A DNA stretch of 28,922 nucleotides, taken from positions 1-28,922 of the forward strand of contig JBCNVA010000148.1 of the NCBI GenBank assembly GCA_039630445.1, given 5' to 3'. Source of the stretch: HRBIN15 sp039630445. GTDB taxonomy: Bacteria; Armatimonadota; Fimbriimonadia; Fimbriimonadales; GBS-DC. Each line of letters begins with the position of its first letter. Position 1 is the first letter of the stretch. The position numbers and the translations under genes are program-made. The notes beneath the pieces are model-generated. The model saw only the letters and a list, made by a program, of their open reading frames with translations, was not told where the DNA came from and did not search any database. Positions 7,505 to 14,713 of this stretch are shown here, in pieces.

Positions 7505-7758
7505 CAATTTGGTTACACCAATCGCCATTTCAAGTGCCGTTATCGTCGGCGAGGACGCCGACGCTACGTACGCACCCTGCGTAGCATCGGCGGGGACGCC
7601 GACACTACAAGCACACCCTGCGTAGCGTCGGCGAGGACACCGACGCTACGAACGCACCCTGCGTAGCGTTGGCGTCTCGCCAACGACACAAACGCACTCT
7701 GCGTAGCGTCGGCGTCTCGCCGACGACATCACGGCGTTTGCTCTGCGAATTGGTATTA
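7505..7758. repeat. Hairpin array, locus 2 (five units)
   Basis: Five hairpins follow at a 40-41 bp period, each built on a stem like GTAGCGTCGGCG/CGCCGACGCTAC and separated by CGCACCCTG-like spacers. The first three units have an agga/ggga-type loop and the last two a tct loop. The unit at 7668-7684 has GTTGGCG/CGCCAAC, a paired change relative to GTCGGCG/CGCCGAC. The conserved outer blocks are CCATTTCAAGTG on the left and CATCACGGCGTTTGCTCTGC then AATTGGTATTA on the right. The right end is four bases from the stop codon of the minus-strand DUF2752 gene. Confidence 0.88.
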
Positions 7759-7762
7759 CCGC

Positions 7763-8200
7763 TCACCAGAAGGCAAATCGTAAGATGCCGTGGATTAGCC
7801 ACGCCAGCAACAGCACAATCAGCCCCCAGTTGAGCAGCAGCGGGTGGATTCGGATGCCCCGCCCCATGAGCAGGCTCATCAGGCTGTTGATGCCCAGTGC
7901 GAAGGCACCTAGCAGCACAACAATCCCGAAAGGATTTGCCCGCCAGCCGAGCCGCCAGTCGCCGTGCAGCCACGCGCTGATGCTGGTCGTCAGCCCGCAG
8001 GAAGGACAGGGACGCGCCGTGAAAAAATAGATGCTGCATGGAGGCAAGCCCAGCTGCCGGTGCGTACCACGCCCTGACGGATCTGGCTTGAGGTATAGCC
8101 CCAGCCCAACCAGCAGCAGCACTGCGATGATAATCAAGCCATGCCCGATACGCGCCGCCCGATCCACAGGTGACACCTGAACAATCTCTATAACCTTCAT
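7763..8200 (-). CDS. DUF2752 membrane protein
   Basis: The product has 145 residues with about three membrane segments (near 20-38, 87-108 and 120-140). The family core is the cysteine-rich loop GLPPCSIYFFTARPCPSCGLTTS followed by a short helix and WRANPFG. ATG 8200 is chosen because AGGA lies just before it. The frame is open back to 8329, but that extension is translated MITE sequence. DUF2752 proteins are widespread in Bacteroidota, Planctomycetota and Armatimonadota and have no established function. No partner gene is adjacent. Confidence 0.82.
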   Translation of the reverse strand: MKVIEIVQVSPVDRAARIGHGLIIIAVLLLVGLGLYLKPDPSGRGTHRQLGLPPCSIYFFTARPCPSCGLTTSISAWLHGDWRLGWRANPFGIVVLLGAFALGINSLMSLLMGRGIRIHPLLLNWGLIVLLLAWLIHGILRFAFW

Positions 8201-8260
8201 CGTCCTAAAGCCTTTTGTAAGCAAGTTGGCATCATGCAGACGCCGACACATGCTCGCAAT

Positions 8261-8404
8261 AAAATAACCCAACTTGCCACCTATCTGAGATTCCTCGCCT
8301 TCGGCTCGGAATGACAGGTTCGTTTTCACAAGGTTGGTGTTGTCATTCCGAGCGCAGCGAGGAATCTCGCCTGCTCAAAAACAACGGGTAGCAACTTAGA
8401 TTAA
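8261..8404. mobile_element. MITE-like element, copy 1, containing the ATTCCTCG hairpin
   Basis: About 140 bp match the element at 22604-22757 with few differences: ATAACCCAACTTGCC, then CTATCTGAGATTCCTCG, the hairpin, and CTGCTCAAAAA to GGGTAGCAACTT. In this copy the right terminal repeat has decayed. Short terminal inverted repeats, lack of coding capacity and a near-identical second copy fit a MITE. The right end supplies the stop codon of the minus-strand gene that ends at 8396. Confidence 0.7.
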
Positions 8405-9067
8405 AATATACTCTGCCAAGGCTGGCTCCCGCTTCGCTCCATACGGCTGCGGAATGGGCACGCCCAACCGCTGCGTGAAATCGAAAATCACATGCGCATC
8501 GTTCAAAGGATGCTCATCATCCTCATGGGCGTAAATTTCCATATCCGTCTCGCGCTCCACATCGGTCAGCGGAACAAGATACGGCTCAATCACTTCCACG
8601 GGCACGCCAAATAGCTCACTGAGTAGGTAGACCTCACCGTAGAACTCGGTGATATCCCCCGCTGCCAGCTCCGCCAGCTCAGGAGGCATCGTCGCCAGAA
8701 CCTCTTCGGGATCGTTGATATATGCATCCTGCAGCGCGCCATCCCGAAACAGCATATAGCTCCACAACGCGCTCTCCTGCAGCGAGAAGCTCATCACGGC
8801 TGTTTCCAAATCTTGCGAAAGATAGCGCAACGCCTCGAAAAAGTCCTCTGCATCCAGCTCAAGGGCGTAGGGGATGACAAATCGCTGCCAGCCGTTCAGC
8901 GCGGCGAAGCGATAGAAGCGATCTTCAGGATCAGGCTCCCATTCGTAGAGAGTCGTTTCGTTCGGCTCCAGCTCGATCTGGTAGCGCTGCAAGAACCGCT
9001 CCAGCGAGTTCACGACTTCCGTATGATCCTTTGTGCGCACAATCAGATATTGCATGCTTAGCGCCAT
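8396..9067 (-). CDS. Acidic protein of unknown function
   Basis: I do not recognise a family. The 223-residue product is rich in Glu and Asp, has no signal peptide or membrane segment, and begins MALSMQYLIVRTKDHTEVV. ATG 9067 has GGAGGAA 7 bases upstream, which decides the start over longer alternatives; ATG 9055 is also possible. The gene follows the beta-barrel gene after two bases, so the two are very probably co-translated. Its last codons lie in the end of a MITE-like element, so the C-terminus may have been altered by that insertion. Confidence 0.75.
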   Translation of the reverse strand: MALSMQYLIVRTKDHTEVVNSLERFLQRYQIELEPNETTLYEWEPDPEDRFYRFAALNGWQRFVIPYALELDAEDFFEALRYLSQDLETAVMSFSLQESALWSYMLFRDGALQDAYINDPEEVLATMPPELAELAAGDITEFYGEVYLLSELFGVPVEVIEPYLVPLTDVERETDMEIYAHEDDEHPLNDAHVIFDFTQRLGVPIPQPYGAKREPALAEYILI

Positions 9068-9069
9068 GC

Positions 9070-9678
9070 CTATTCCTCCCCCAGCTGAAGCAGCAGGCTC
9101 CAGCTGGTTCTGTTTTGAACCACGCTTGCTCGCAGTTGCAGTTGCGGGGTGGGCTGCCACACCAGCGCGGCATTCATCGTGCGCCCAACGCGCTCCGCAA
9201 GGATAAAAAGATGATTGGTCAGCGGGATTTCGAAGCCAATAAAGAAGGCGGGCAAGCCCTCGAAGCCGAAGCCGAGATGGGCGCGCAGGTCGTGATCCAG
9301 CGGTGTCTCGCCCAGCATCGGCACGCTGTAGGAGAGCGCGAGGTAGTAGCCGCGTCCGCCTCCAGAGCGGTCAAAGAGATCAGTGACGCCTACCGAGATG
9401 CCCGGTGCATAGTTCGGCAACTCGGGGTAAAGGTTGATCTGGATGCCTGTCAGTTCCACTGCCCCTGCAAAGCCCGACTGCACTGCCGAGAGTTCGACAT
9501 AGTTGCCCGCGCGCCAGTTGATCAGCCAGCGCTCGCGCGAGCGATCGGTCTGCAACAGCCCCAGCTCCACCTTGAGGTACTGCGGATACAGCAGTCGCCC
9601 AGTAGGCATCTCGATCACTCGGTCGGCATACGCTGATGCGCATGCCAGCACGCCGAGCAGCACCCAGCTCCTCCGCAT
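9070..9678 (-). CDS. Predicted outer-membrane beta-barrel protein
   Basis: The 202-residue product starts with a signal peptide (MRRSWVLLGVLACASAYA, cleavage after ASA or AYA). The rest consists of alternating polar/aromatic strands, for example GYYLALSYSVP, AFFIGFEIPL, FILAERVG and ASVVQNRTSWSLLLQLG. This pattern suits a small beta-barrel in a diderm envelope. No named family is recognised. A TACACT -10-like hexamer lies 7 bases before the ATG and no clear Shine-Dalgarno is present, so a leaderless or very short-leader transcript is possible. The acidic protein gene follows immediately. Confidence 0.72.
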   Translation of the reverse strand: MRRSWVLLGVLACASAYADRVIEMPTGRLLYPQYLKVELGLLQTDRSRERWLINWRAGNYVELSAVQSGFAGAVELTGIQINLYPELPNYAPGISVGVTDLFDRSGGGRGYYLALSYSVPMLGETPLDHDLRAHLGFGFEGLPAFFIGFEIPLTNHLFILAERVGRTMNAALVWQPTPQLQLRASVVQNRTSWSLLLQLGEE

Positions 9679-9734
9679 GCCCCAGAGTGTACCTGATTTA
9701 TGTGTATGCGTGCGCCCTCTGCCAACATCCTCTC

Positions 9735-9892
9735 TTACTGTTCAAACAGGTCGCCGTTGGGACTGGTGCGCGGCGGCTGGCGCATCCAGTCTGGCGGGCT
9801 GGGCAGCTCGTCCGCCCGAAAGAACAGTCGAATCCATTCAGGACAAGCCGTTGCACTTAGGATAGCCTTTCAGGTATGATTCGTATCACCAT
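9735..9892 (-). pseudogene. Small frameshifted ORF (about 50 codons)
   Basis: On the minus strand, ATG 9892 opens a peptide MVIRIIPERLS that stops at TAA. The adjacent frame then continues without an ATG start of its own as CPEWIRLFFRADELP to NGDLFEQ and ends at TAA 9735-9737. The second part has high G+C at third positions, as real genes here do. A single slip in GCTATCCTAAGTG would join the two. It could be a small gene inactivated by a frameshift, a programmed -1 shift, or chance. No family is recognised. Confidence 0.3.
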
Positions 9893-9915
9893 TTCCGAGG
9901 TGGTGGAGGATGGCG

Positions 9916-11916
9916 ATGTGGCGGTGCGGGTGGTTGCTGATCGCTCTGGTGGGCGGCTGGCTGATCGGTTGGGCGCAACCTGTAGAACTTGTCGTGCAGC
10001 CCCTGTTTGGCGACAAGCCCAGCCTGAACGGTGCTTTCCCCCTAAGGATTGAGGTGCGCAATCGCGGCGGGAACATGCAGGGCGTCCTCAGCGTAGCGCT
10101 GGAGGAGTTCAATTATCAGCGCGAATATCTCTATCCCATCGAACTGCCTGCAGGAGCACGCAAGCAGGTGATCGCCTGTCCGTTGATCGAGAACTATGTC
10201 GGCAATGTGATTGTGCGTTTTATCGCGCGAGGGGTGATGGTGGAGGCGCGCCAGCAGGTGTCGCCGATTAATGTGGAGGATAGTCTGGTGGTGGGCGTGG
10301 GGGATGCAATTGGCGGCTTGCAGTTCCTGCGCAGCTTGAAAACGCGCCCGCGCGCGCAGGTCAGCAACCGCTACTATTATTCACCCTCTCAACCGCAGGA
10401 GGGCACTTACGAGGTTGCTTACTGCCGTCCCGAACTCTTTCCGCCTTCGACAGTCGCCTGCAGCGGGGTGAGCGTGATCGTGTTGGGTGCAGGGGCGGAG
10501 CGACTAAGCGGCGAGCAGTGGCGTGCGCTCCTGGACTGGGTCAAACTGGGCGGCACGCTGATTGTGCCCGGCGGTCCGGGCGCGCTTTACCTGCAGCATC
10601 CTGCGCTGCGTCCGCTGCTGCCCGTGCAGGTGCAGGGACTGGGTGAGCTTGCCTCGCTCGATGCAGTCGGGGCGTTCACAGGGCAGAATCCGCCGATCGG
10701 TAGGGCAGCTGTCACTTTGAGTCAGCCCGCACCGGACGGTGAGGTGCTGCTGCAGCAGAACGGTGTCCCGTTGATTGCCCGCCGCCCGTATGGACTGGGC
10801 GCGATCGTTTTCTTAGCGTTTAGCCCGTGGGATCAACCGATGCGCAGCTACAACGGCAGCCCTGCCTTCTGGCAACGGCTGCTGCGCCTCGTTCCCGACT
10901 TGCCTCCCAGCTACTATCTCACTACCCTGTTTCGCATGCAGACGGGGTTTCAGGATGCTCACGCCCATTGGCACTGGTCCTCGGGTCACAGCCCTGCGAC
11001 CTCTACACGCTTCAATGTGCGCATGCCCAGCGCAGGGCTGATTATCGGGTTGCTGCTGGCGTACTTCGTGCTGGTCGTGCCCGTGAACTACTATCTGCTG
11101 CGGCGGTTTCGTGCGCTGGATTGGTCATGGCTCACCGTGCCGCTGATTGCTGTTCTATTTGTGCTGCTGCTCAGTCGGTTGGCGGGCGATCTCTACCGCA
11201 AGCCCCTGTCTGGTGAGATTAAAACGGCTTTGCTGATGAACGCGGGCGACACGACTGCCTACGCGATCAACAGCACCCTGCTCTTTTTCCCGAAGGCCGG
11301 GCTGTACGATTTCCGTTTTGAGCAGAGCGATATGGTGGAGGCAGGACAGCAGTGGCAGCAGCAGTTTGGTGCGATGGGCGCGCCCATGCGGGTCAGCACT
11401 GTTGAGAGCGAGCCGAAGCGGGTACAGGGCTACCGCGTGCGCAGCCTGAGCCTACAGTGGTTCCGCTACACGCGCCCTGTAGCGCTGCAGGGCACAGTCG
11501 AATCGACCCTGCGCCTGCGACGCGAGGGCGCTCTCTGGCGTATCACCGGCACGATCCGCAGCACACTGCCCTACGAGCTGCGCTCCGTGAAACTGATAGT
11601 GGGCAACACTCAGTTCCTGCTGGGCAAGCTGCCCCCTGGAGGTACGCTAAAAGTCGATCAAACAATCCCTGCCCTGTCTCCTTCAAACTACCCACAGTTT
11701 TCCTATCGCTCGGGACGCTGGTCTGGTGAGTGGATGATGCCCTCGCTGGATGGTATCGCGCAGCAGTGGCTCCGTCGTTGGGGGAATGTGCCTGCTTCTG
11801 TACTGCTCGTGGGTGAAGCGGACCAGCCTGTGCTGGCGCCTGAGATGGACAGCGCGTTCCAGCAAACCGCCCAGACCACCCACCTGATTACCCTGCCACT
11901 GCGAGGTGAACCCTGA
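9916..11916 (+). CDS. Membrane protein with glutamine-amidotransferase-like domain, part of an ABC system
   Basis: The product has 666 residues. A signal peptide or anchor (WRCGWLLIALVGGWLIGWAQP) leads into an Ig-like region (about 25-120). A class I glutamine-amidotransferase-like Rossmann region follows at about 150-310, with VSVIVLGAGAERLSGEQW and WVKLGGTLIVPGG. Two membrane helices lie near 372-394 and 405-423, and a C-terminal beta-rich extracytoplasmic part of about 230 residues completes the protein. The amidotransferase catalytic Cys/His are not evident, so this is probably a non-enzymatic fold. GGAGG is correctly spaced for ATG 9916 rather than ATG 9910. The stop overlaps the start of the ABC-2 permease by one base, pointing to a common complex. 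Confidence 0.75.
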   Translation: MWRCGWLLIALVGGWLIGWAQPVELVVQPLFGDKPSLNGAFPLRIEVRNRGGNMQGVLSVALEEFNYQREYLYPIELPAGARKQVIACPLIENYVGNVIVRFIARGVMVEARQQVSPINVEDSLVVGVGDAIGGLQFLRSLKTRPRAQVSNRYYYSPSQPQEGTYEVAYCRPELFPPSTVACSGVSVIVLGAGAERLSGEQWRALLDWVKLGGTLIVPGGPGALYLQHPALRPLLPVQVQGLGELASLDAVGAFTGQNPPIGRAAVTLSQPAPDGEVLLQQNGVPLIARRPYGLGAIVFLAFSPWDQPMRSYNGSPAFWQRLLRLVPDLPPSYYLTTLFRMQTGFQDAHAHWHWSSGHSPATSTRFNVRMPSAGLIIGLLLAYFVLVVPVNYYLLRRFRALDWSWLTVPLIAVLFVLLLSRLAGDLYRKPLSGEIKTALLMNAGDTTAYAINSTLLFFPKAGLYDFRFEQSDMVEAGQQWQQQFGAMGAPMRVSTVESEPKRVQGYRVRSLSLQWFRYTRPVALQGTVESTLRLRREGALWRITGTIRSTLPYELRSVKLIVGNTQFLLGKLPPGGTLKVDQTIPALSPSNYPQFSYRSGRWSGEWMMPSLDGIAQQWLRRWGNVPASVLLVGEADQPVLAPEMDSAFQQTAQTTHLITLPLRGEP

Positions 11917-12770
11917 TGCGCCGTGAGAACCCTGTATTCTGGTATCACCTAACAGGGCAGTCGCGCTACCGCTGGCGAAAGCAAAAGGCGCTGACGCTGA
12001 TTACAGGCGCACTTGTCGCGCTCATCTACCTCTATCTGCTATCGCAAACCATCAAATACGAGATTGAGACGGTGGTGGTGCAGATACTGGGCTTGTTGCT
12101 GGTCTGCCTGCTCATCCCGCTGGGCTGCTACTCGCTCTTTTCGATGGAATACGAGAAGGCAACATGGGAGTCGCTGGCGATTACGCGCCTGACGGTTGAC
12201 GAGATTGTGTTCGGCAAATGGTTCAGCCGAGTATTGGGCGTGCTCATCGTGACACTGCTGATCGCACCTGTCTCTCTGATTGCATGGCTCCAAGAGAAGC
12301 AGGATCCCATTCCCTTTTCTGATTGGCTGGGCGCGATGTGGATGTTGCTGGGCTGGGGCGTGCTGCTGGTGAGCCTGGGGATGTGGCTCTCGTTGCGATT
12401 GCGCCACAGCATCGCCAGCGCGTCGTTGCTTTATGGGATTCAGGTGTTCCTGTTGCTCTTTCTGCCGTTGCTGGTGACTTTGTTGATGTCGCTGGCGGCG
12501 ATGGATGCTCGCATAGACCTGCTGACCTTCGAAGTCGGTGAGAATCCCTCCTTACTCATATCGCTCTGGTTCTGGTTGACGCTGCCCTTTGACTGGCGGG
12601 TCATCTTTTTGCTCAATCCATTTATTGCAACGCAGCAGTTGCTATATGCTCGCTCTGATGAGAGCTTGCCTTTGCTGTATGGCTGGGCGCAGGGGTGTTA
12701 TTACTGGCTCTTTGCGGGGCTGTTCTACTGGTTCACTCGTCAAGGTGTGCGACACTTGTGGAGGAAGTAG
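11916..12770 (+). CDS. ABC-2-type transporter permease
   Basis: The 284-residue product has about six hydrophobic helices: near 27-46, 55-78, 104-125, 137-159, 163-192 and 212-230, with another close to the C-terminus. Between helices 2 and 3 lies EYEKATWESLAITRLTVDEIVFGKW, which resembles the coupling-helix region ExERGTLE-LLxTPxSxxEIxxGK of ABC-2 permeases. It overlaps the upstream gene by one base. The ATPase gene follows after 65 bases that hold a short tandem repeat. It should form the membrane channel with that ATPase; the substrate is unknown. Confidence 0.87.
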   Translation: MRRENPVFWYHLTGQSRYRWRKQKALTLITGALVALIYLYLLSQTIKYEIETVVVQILGLLLVCLLIPLGCYSLFSMEYEKATWESLAITRLTVDEIVFGKWFSRVLGVLIVTLLIAPVSLIAWLQEKQDPIPFSDWLGAMWMLLGWGVLLVSLGMWLSLRLRHSIASASLLYGIQVFLLLFLPLLVTLLMSLAAMDARIDLLTFEVGENPSLLISLWFWLTLPFDWRVIFLLNPFIATQQLLYARSDESLPLLYGWAQGCYYWLFAGLFYWFTRQGVRHLWRK

Positions 12771-12817
12771 CGAAGTGGCGAAATAGCGAATGGCGAAGTG
12801 GCGAATGGTGAAGTGGT
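12766..12817. repeat. Short tandem repeat of AGTGGCGA-like 7-8-mers
   Basis: Seven imperfect units (AGTAGCGA, AGTGGCGA, AATAGCGA, ATGGCGA, AGTGGCGA, ATGGTGA, AGTGGTGA) start at the stop codon of the permease gene and fill most of the 65-bp gap before the ATPase gene. The units are purine-rich and end just before the ATPase ribosome-binding region. Slippage could change the spacing between the two genes. Confidence 0.8.
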
Positions 12818-12835
12818 GAGGAGGTAAGTGGAGGC

Positions 12836-13762
12836 ATGCTGGAGGTTAAACGCTTACGGAAGGAGTTTGGCACGCTGGTGGCGGTGAAAGATATCAGCTT
12901 CCAGCTAGTGCCGGGCGATGTGTTCGGCTTCATCGGTCCGAATGGGGCGGGTAAGACCACCACCATCAAGATGCTTGCCACGCTGCTGGAGCCGACCTCG
13001 GGCACGGCGACGCTGAACGGCATCGACATCGTGCGCTACCCGGAGGAGGTACGCCCGCTGCTGGGTTATATGCCCGACTTTTTCGGGCTGTACGAGGGCA
13101 TCACCGTCACCGAATATCTGGAGTTCTTTGCGGCGGCGTATCGCATCCCCAAATCACAGCGCGCCCAGATTATCGAGAATGTGCTGGAGCTGACCGACCT
13201 GACGGTGAAAAAGGATTCGTATGTGGAGACGCTCTCCCGCGGGATGCAGCAGCGGCTCTGCTTAGCGAAAAGCCTGGTGCATGATCCCTTGCTGCTGCTT
13301 CTGGACGAGCCGGCGTCGGGGCTGGACCCGCGTGCCCGCATCGAAATCAAAGAGCTGATCCGCGAGCTGGGCGCGATGGGCAAGATTGTGCTGGTTTCCT
13401 CGCACATCCTGCCCGAACTCGCCGACTTCTGCAACAAGATCGGCATCATCGAGAAGGGCGAGTTGCTGGTGTGGGGACCTGTGGATGAGATTATCGCCCA
13501 GCTACAGCCTGCGCGGGTGCTGCAAATCCGCCTGCTGGACGACCCCGAACCGCTGGCGAACTATCTGGAAGACGACCCGCACATCACGCACCTCGCGCTG
13601 CAGAACGGCTATGTAGAGGTTCACTTCACGGGCGGTCTGGAGGAACAGGCAGAGCTGCTTGCCAGAATGGTGCGTGATGGCTTTCGGGTGGTCTCGCTCA
13701 CTGAAACCTCGCTGGACCTGGAGGATGTGTTCATGCAGATCACCCGCGGCGAAGTGAGTTAA
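12836..13762 (+). CDS. ABC transporter ATP-binding protein (ABC-2 export type)
   Basis: The 308-residue product has Walker A GPNGAGKTT near residue 40, the signature LSRGMQQRLCLAKSL near 134, Walker B LLLLLDEPASGLDP near 155 and the H-loop SSHI near 188. The C-terminal 80 residues form the extra domain (DUF4162-like) common in drug/lipid/Nos-type export ATPases. GGAGG lies close to ATG 12836. It should energise the ABC-2 permease encoded just upstream. The SPFH gene follows after 12 bases. Confidence 0.95.
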   Translation: MLEVKRLRKEFGTLVAVKDISFQLVPGDVFGFIGPNGAGKTTTIKMLATLLEPTSGTATLNGIDIVRYPEEVRPLLGYMPDFFGLYEGITVTEYLEFFAAAYRIPKSQRAQIIENVLELTDLTVKKDSYVETLSRGMQQRLCLAKSLVHDPLLLLLDEPASGLDPRARIEIKELIRELGAMGKIVLVSSHILPELADFCNKIGIIEKGELLVWGPVDEIIAQLQPARVLQIRLLDDPEPLANYLEDDPHITHLALQNGYVEVHFTGGLEEQAELLARMVRDGFRVVSLTETSLDLEDVFMQITRGEVS

Positions 13763-13774
13763 GGAGGTGATCGG

Positions 13775-14692
13775 ATGGACTTTCTGAAGTTGCTGGTTTG
13801 GATCGTGAGCATCGGATTAGCCATCTCAGTGCTGTATCAGGGGGCGCGTCGGGAGGGTGTATTTACCTTGAACCCGCTTTCGTGGCTGACGGCGTTGCTG
13901 GTTATCATGGTGGCGGCGTTGCTCACCGCGAGTTTCGGGCAGGTGCCCGCAGGCTATCGCGGTATCGTGCTGCAATTCGGTGCACCGACAGGTCAAGTGC
14001 TGGGCGAGGGGTTCTATATGGTCTTTCCACCCTTCATCCGTACGGTGGAGTTAATGAGCGTGCAGGTGCATGCCTACGAGACGAACGCCGAAGCCGCCAG
14101 CCGCGACCTGCAGATTGTCAAAACGCAAGTCACGCTGAATTACTCGCTCTCGCGCGACCCGCAGATGCTGGTGCGAATCTATCGGGACCTGCGCCAAGAG
14201 TACTTGGATCGCATCATTCGCCCGGCGATTCAGGAGGCGGTCAAGGCTGCCACCGCGCGGTTCACCGCTGAGGAACTCATCACTAAGCGTCCTGAGGTGC
14301 GACAAGCGATCGAGGAGGTCTTGCGAACCCGGCTGGATCGGTTCGGCATTCGCATCGAGGCGATGTCTATCACCGATTTCGACTTCTCGGACGCCTTCAA
14401 CGCCGCCATCGAGGCGAAGGTGACAGCACAGCAGCAGGCGCTCAAAGCAGCGCGCGACCTGGAGCGGGTCAAACTGGAGGCACAGCAGAAAATTGAGCAA
14501 GCAAAGGCGGAAGCCGAAGCGCTACGCATCCAAAAACAGAATGTGACTCCCGAGCTGGTGGAGCTGCGTCGCATCGAGGCGCAGATGAAAGCCATCGAGA
14601 AATGGGACGGACGACTGCCTGAAGTGGTCACTGGCACGGGGCCTGTACCCCTGCTTGATGTGTTCCAGAGCCAGCTAAGCCCCCGACGGTGA
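13775..14692 (+). CDS. SPFH/prohibitin-family membrane protein
   Basis: The 305-residue product has two N-terminal hydrophobic segments (about 5-22 and 38-57). A prohibitin (PHB/SPFH) domain (about 58-210) includes GYRGIVLQFGAPTGQVLGEGFY and YLDRIIRPAIQEAVK, followed by an Ala/Glu/Lys-rich coiled coil (about 220-275). Prohibitin-like proteins form large membrane-bound cages or microdomains that often control membrane proteases. AAGGAGGTGA precedes ATG 13775 at good spacing. It is the last gene of the four-gene plus-strand run, so it may scaffold that ABC complex. No FtsH is adjacent. It is convergent with pstB, 21 bases away. Confidence 0.92.
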   Translation: MDFLKLLVWIVSIGLAISVLYQGARREGVFTLNPLSWLTALLVIMVAALLTASFGQVPAGYRGIVLQFGAPTGQVLGEGFYMVFPPFIRTVELMSVQVHAYETNAEAASRDLQIVKTQVTLNYSLSRDPQMLVRIYRDLRQEYLDRIIRPAIQEAVKAATARFTAEELITKRPEVRQAIEEVLRTRLDRFGIRIEAMSITDFDFSDAFNAAIEAKVTAQQQALKAARDLERVKLEAQQKIEQAKAEAEALRIQKQNVTPELVELRRIEAQMKAIEKWDGRLPEVVTGTGPVPLLDVFQSQLSPRR

Positions 14693-14713
14693 GGCGGAAG
14701 CGGTCAGCCAAGG

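Noticed and set aside
8201..8329. Upstream extension of the DUF2752 protein to 8329
   Set aside because: The added 43 residues are translated MITE/hairpin sequence, also encoded at 22610-22673. AGGA before ATG 8200 marks the real start.
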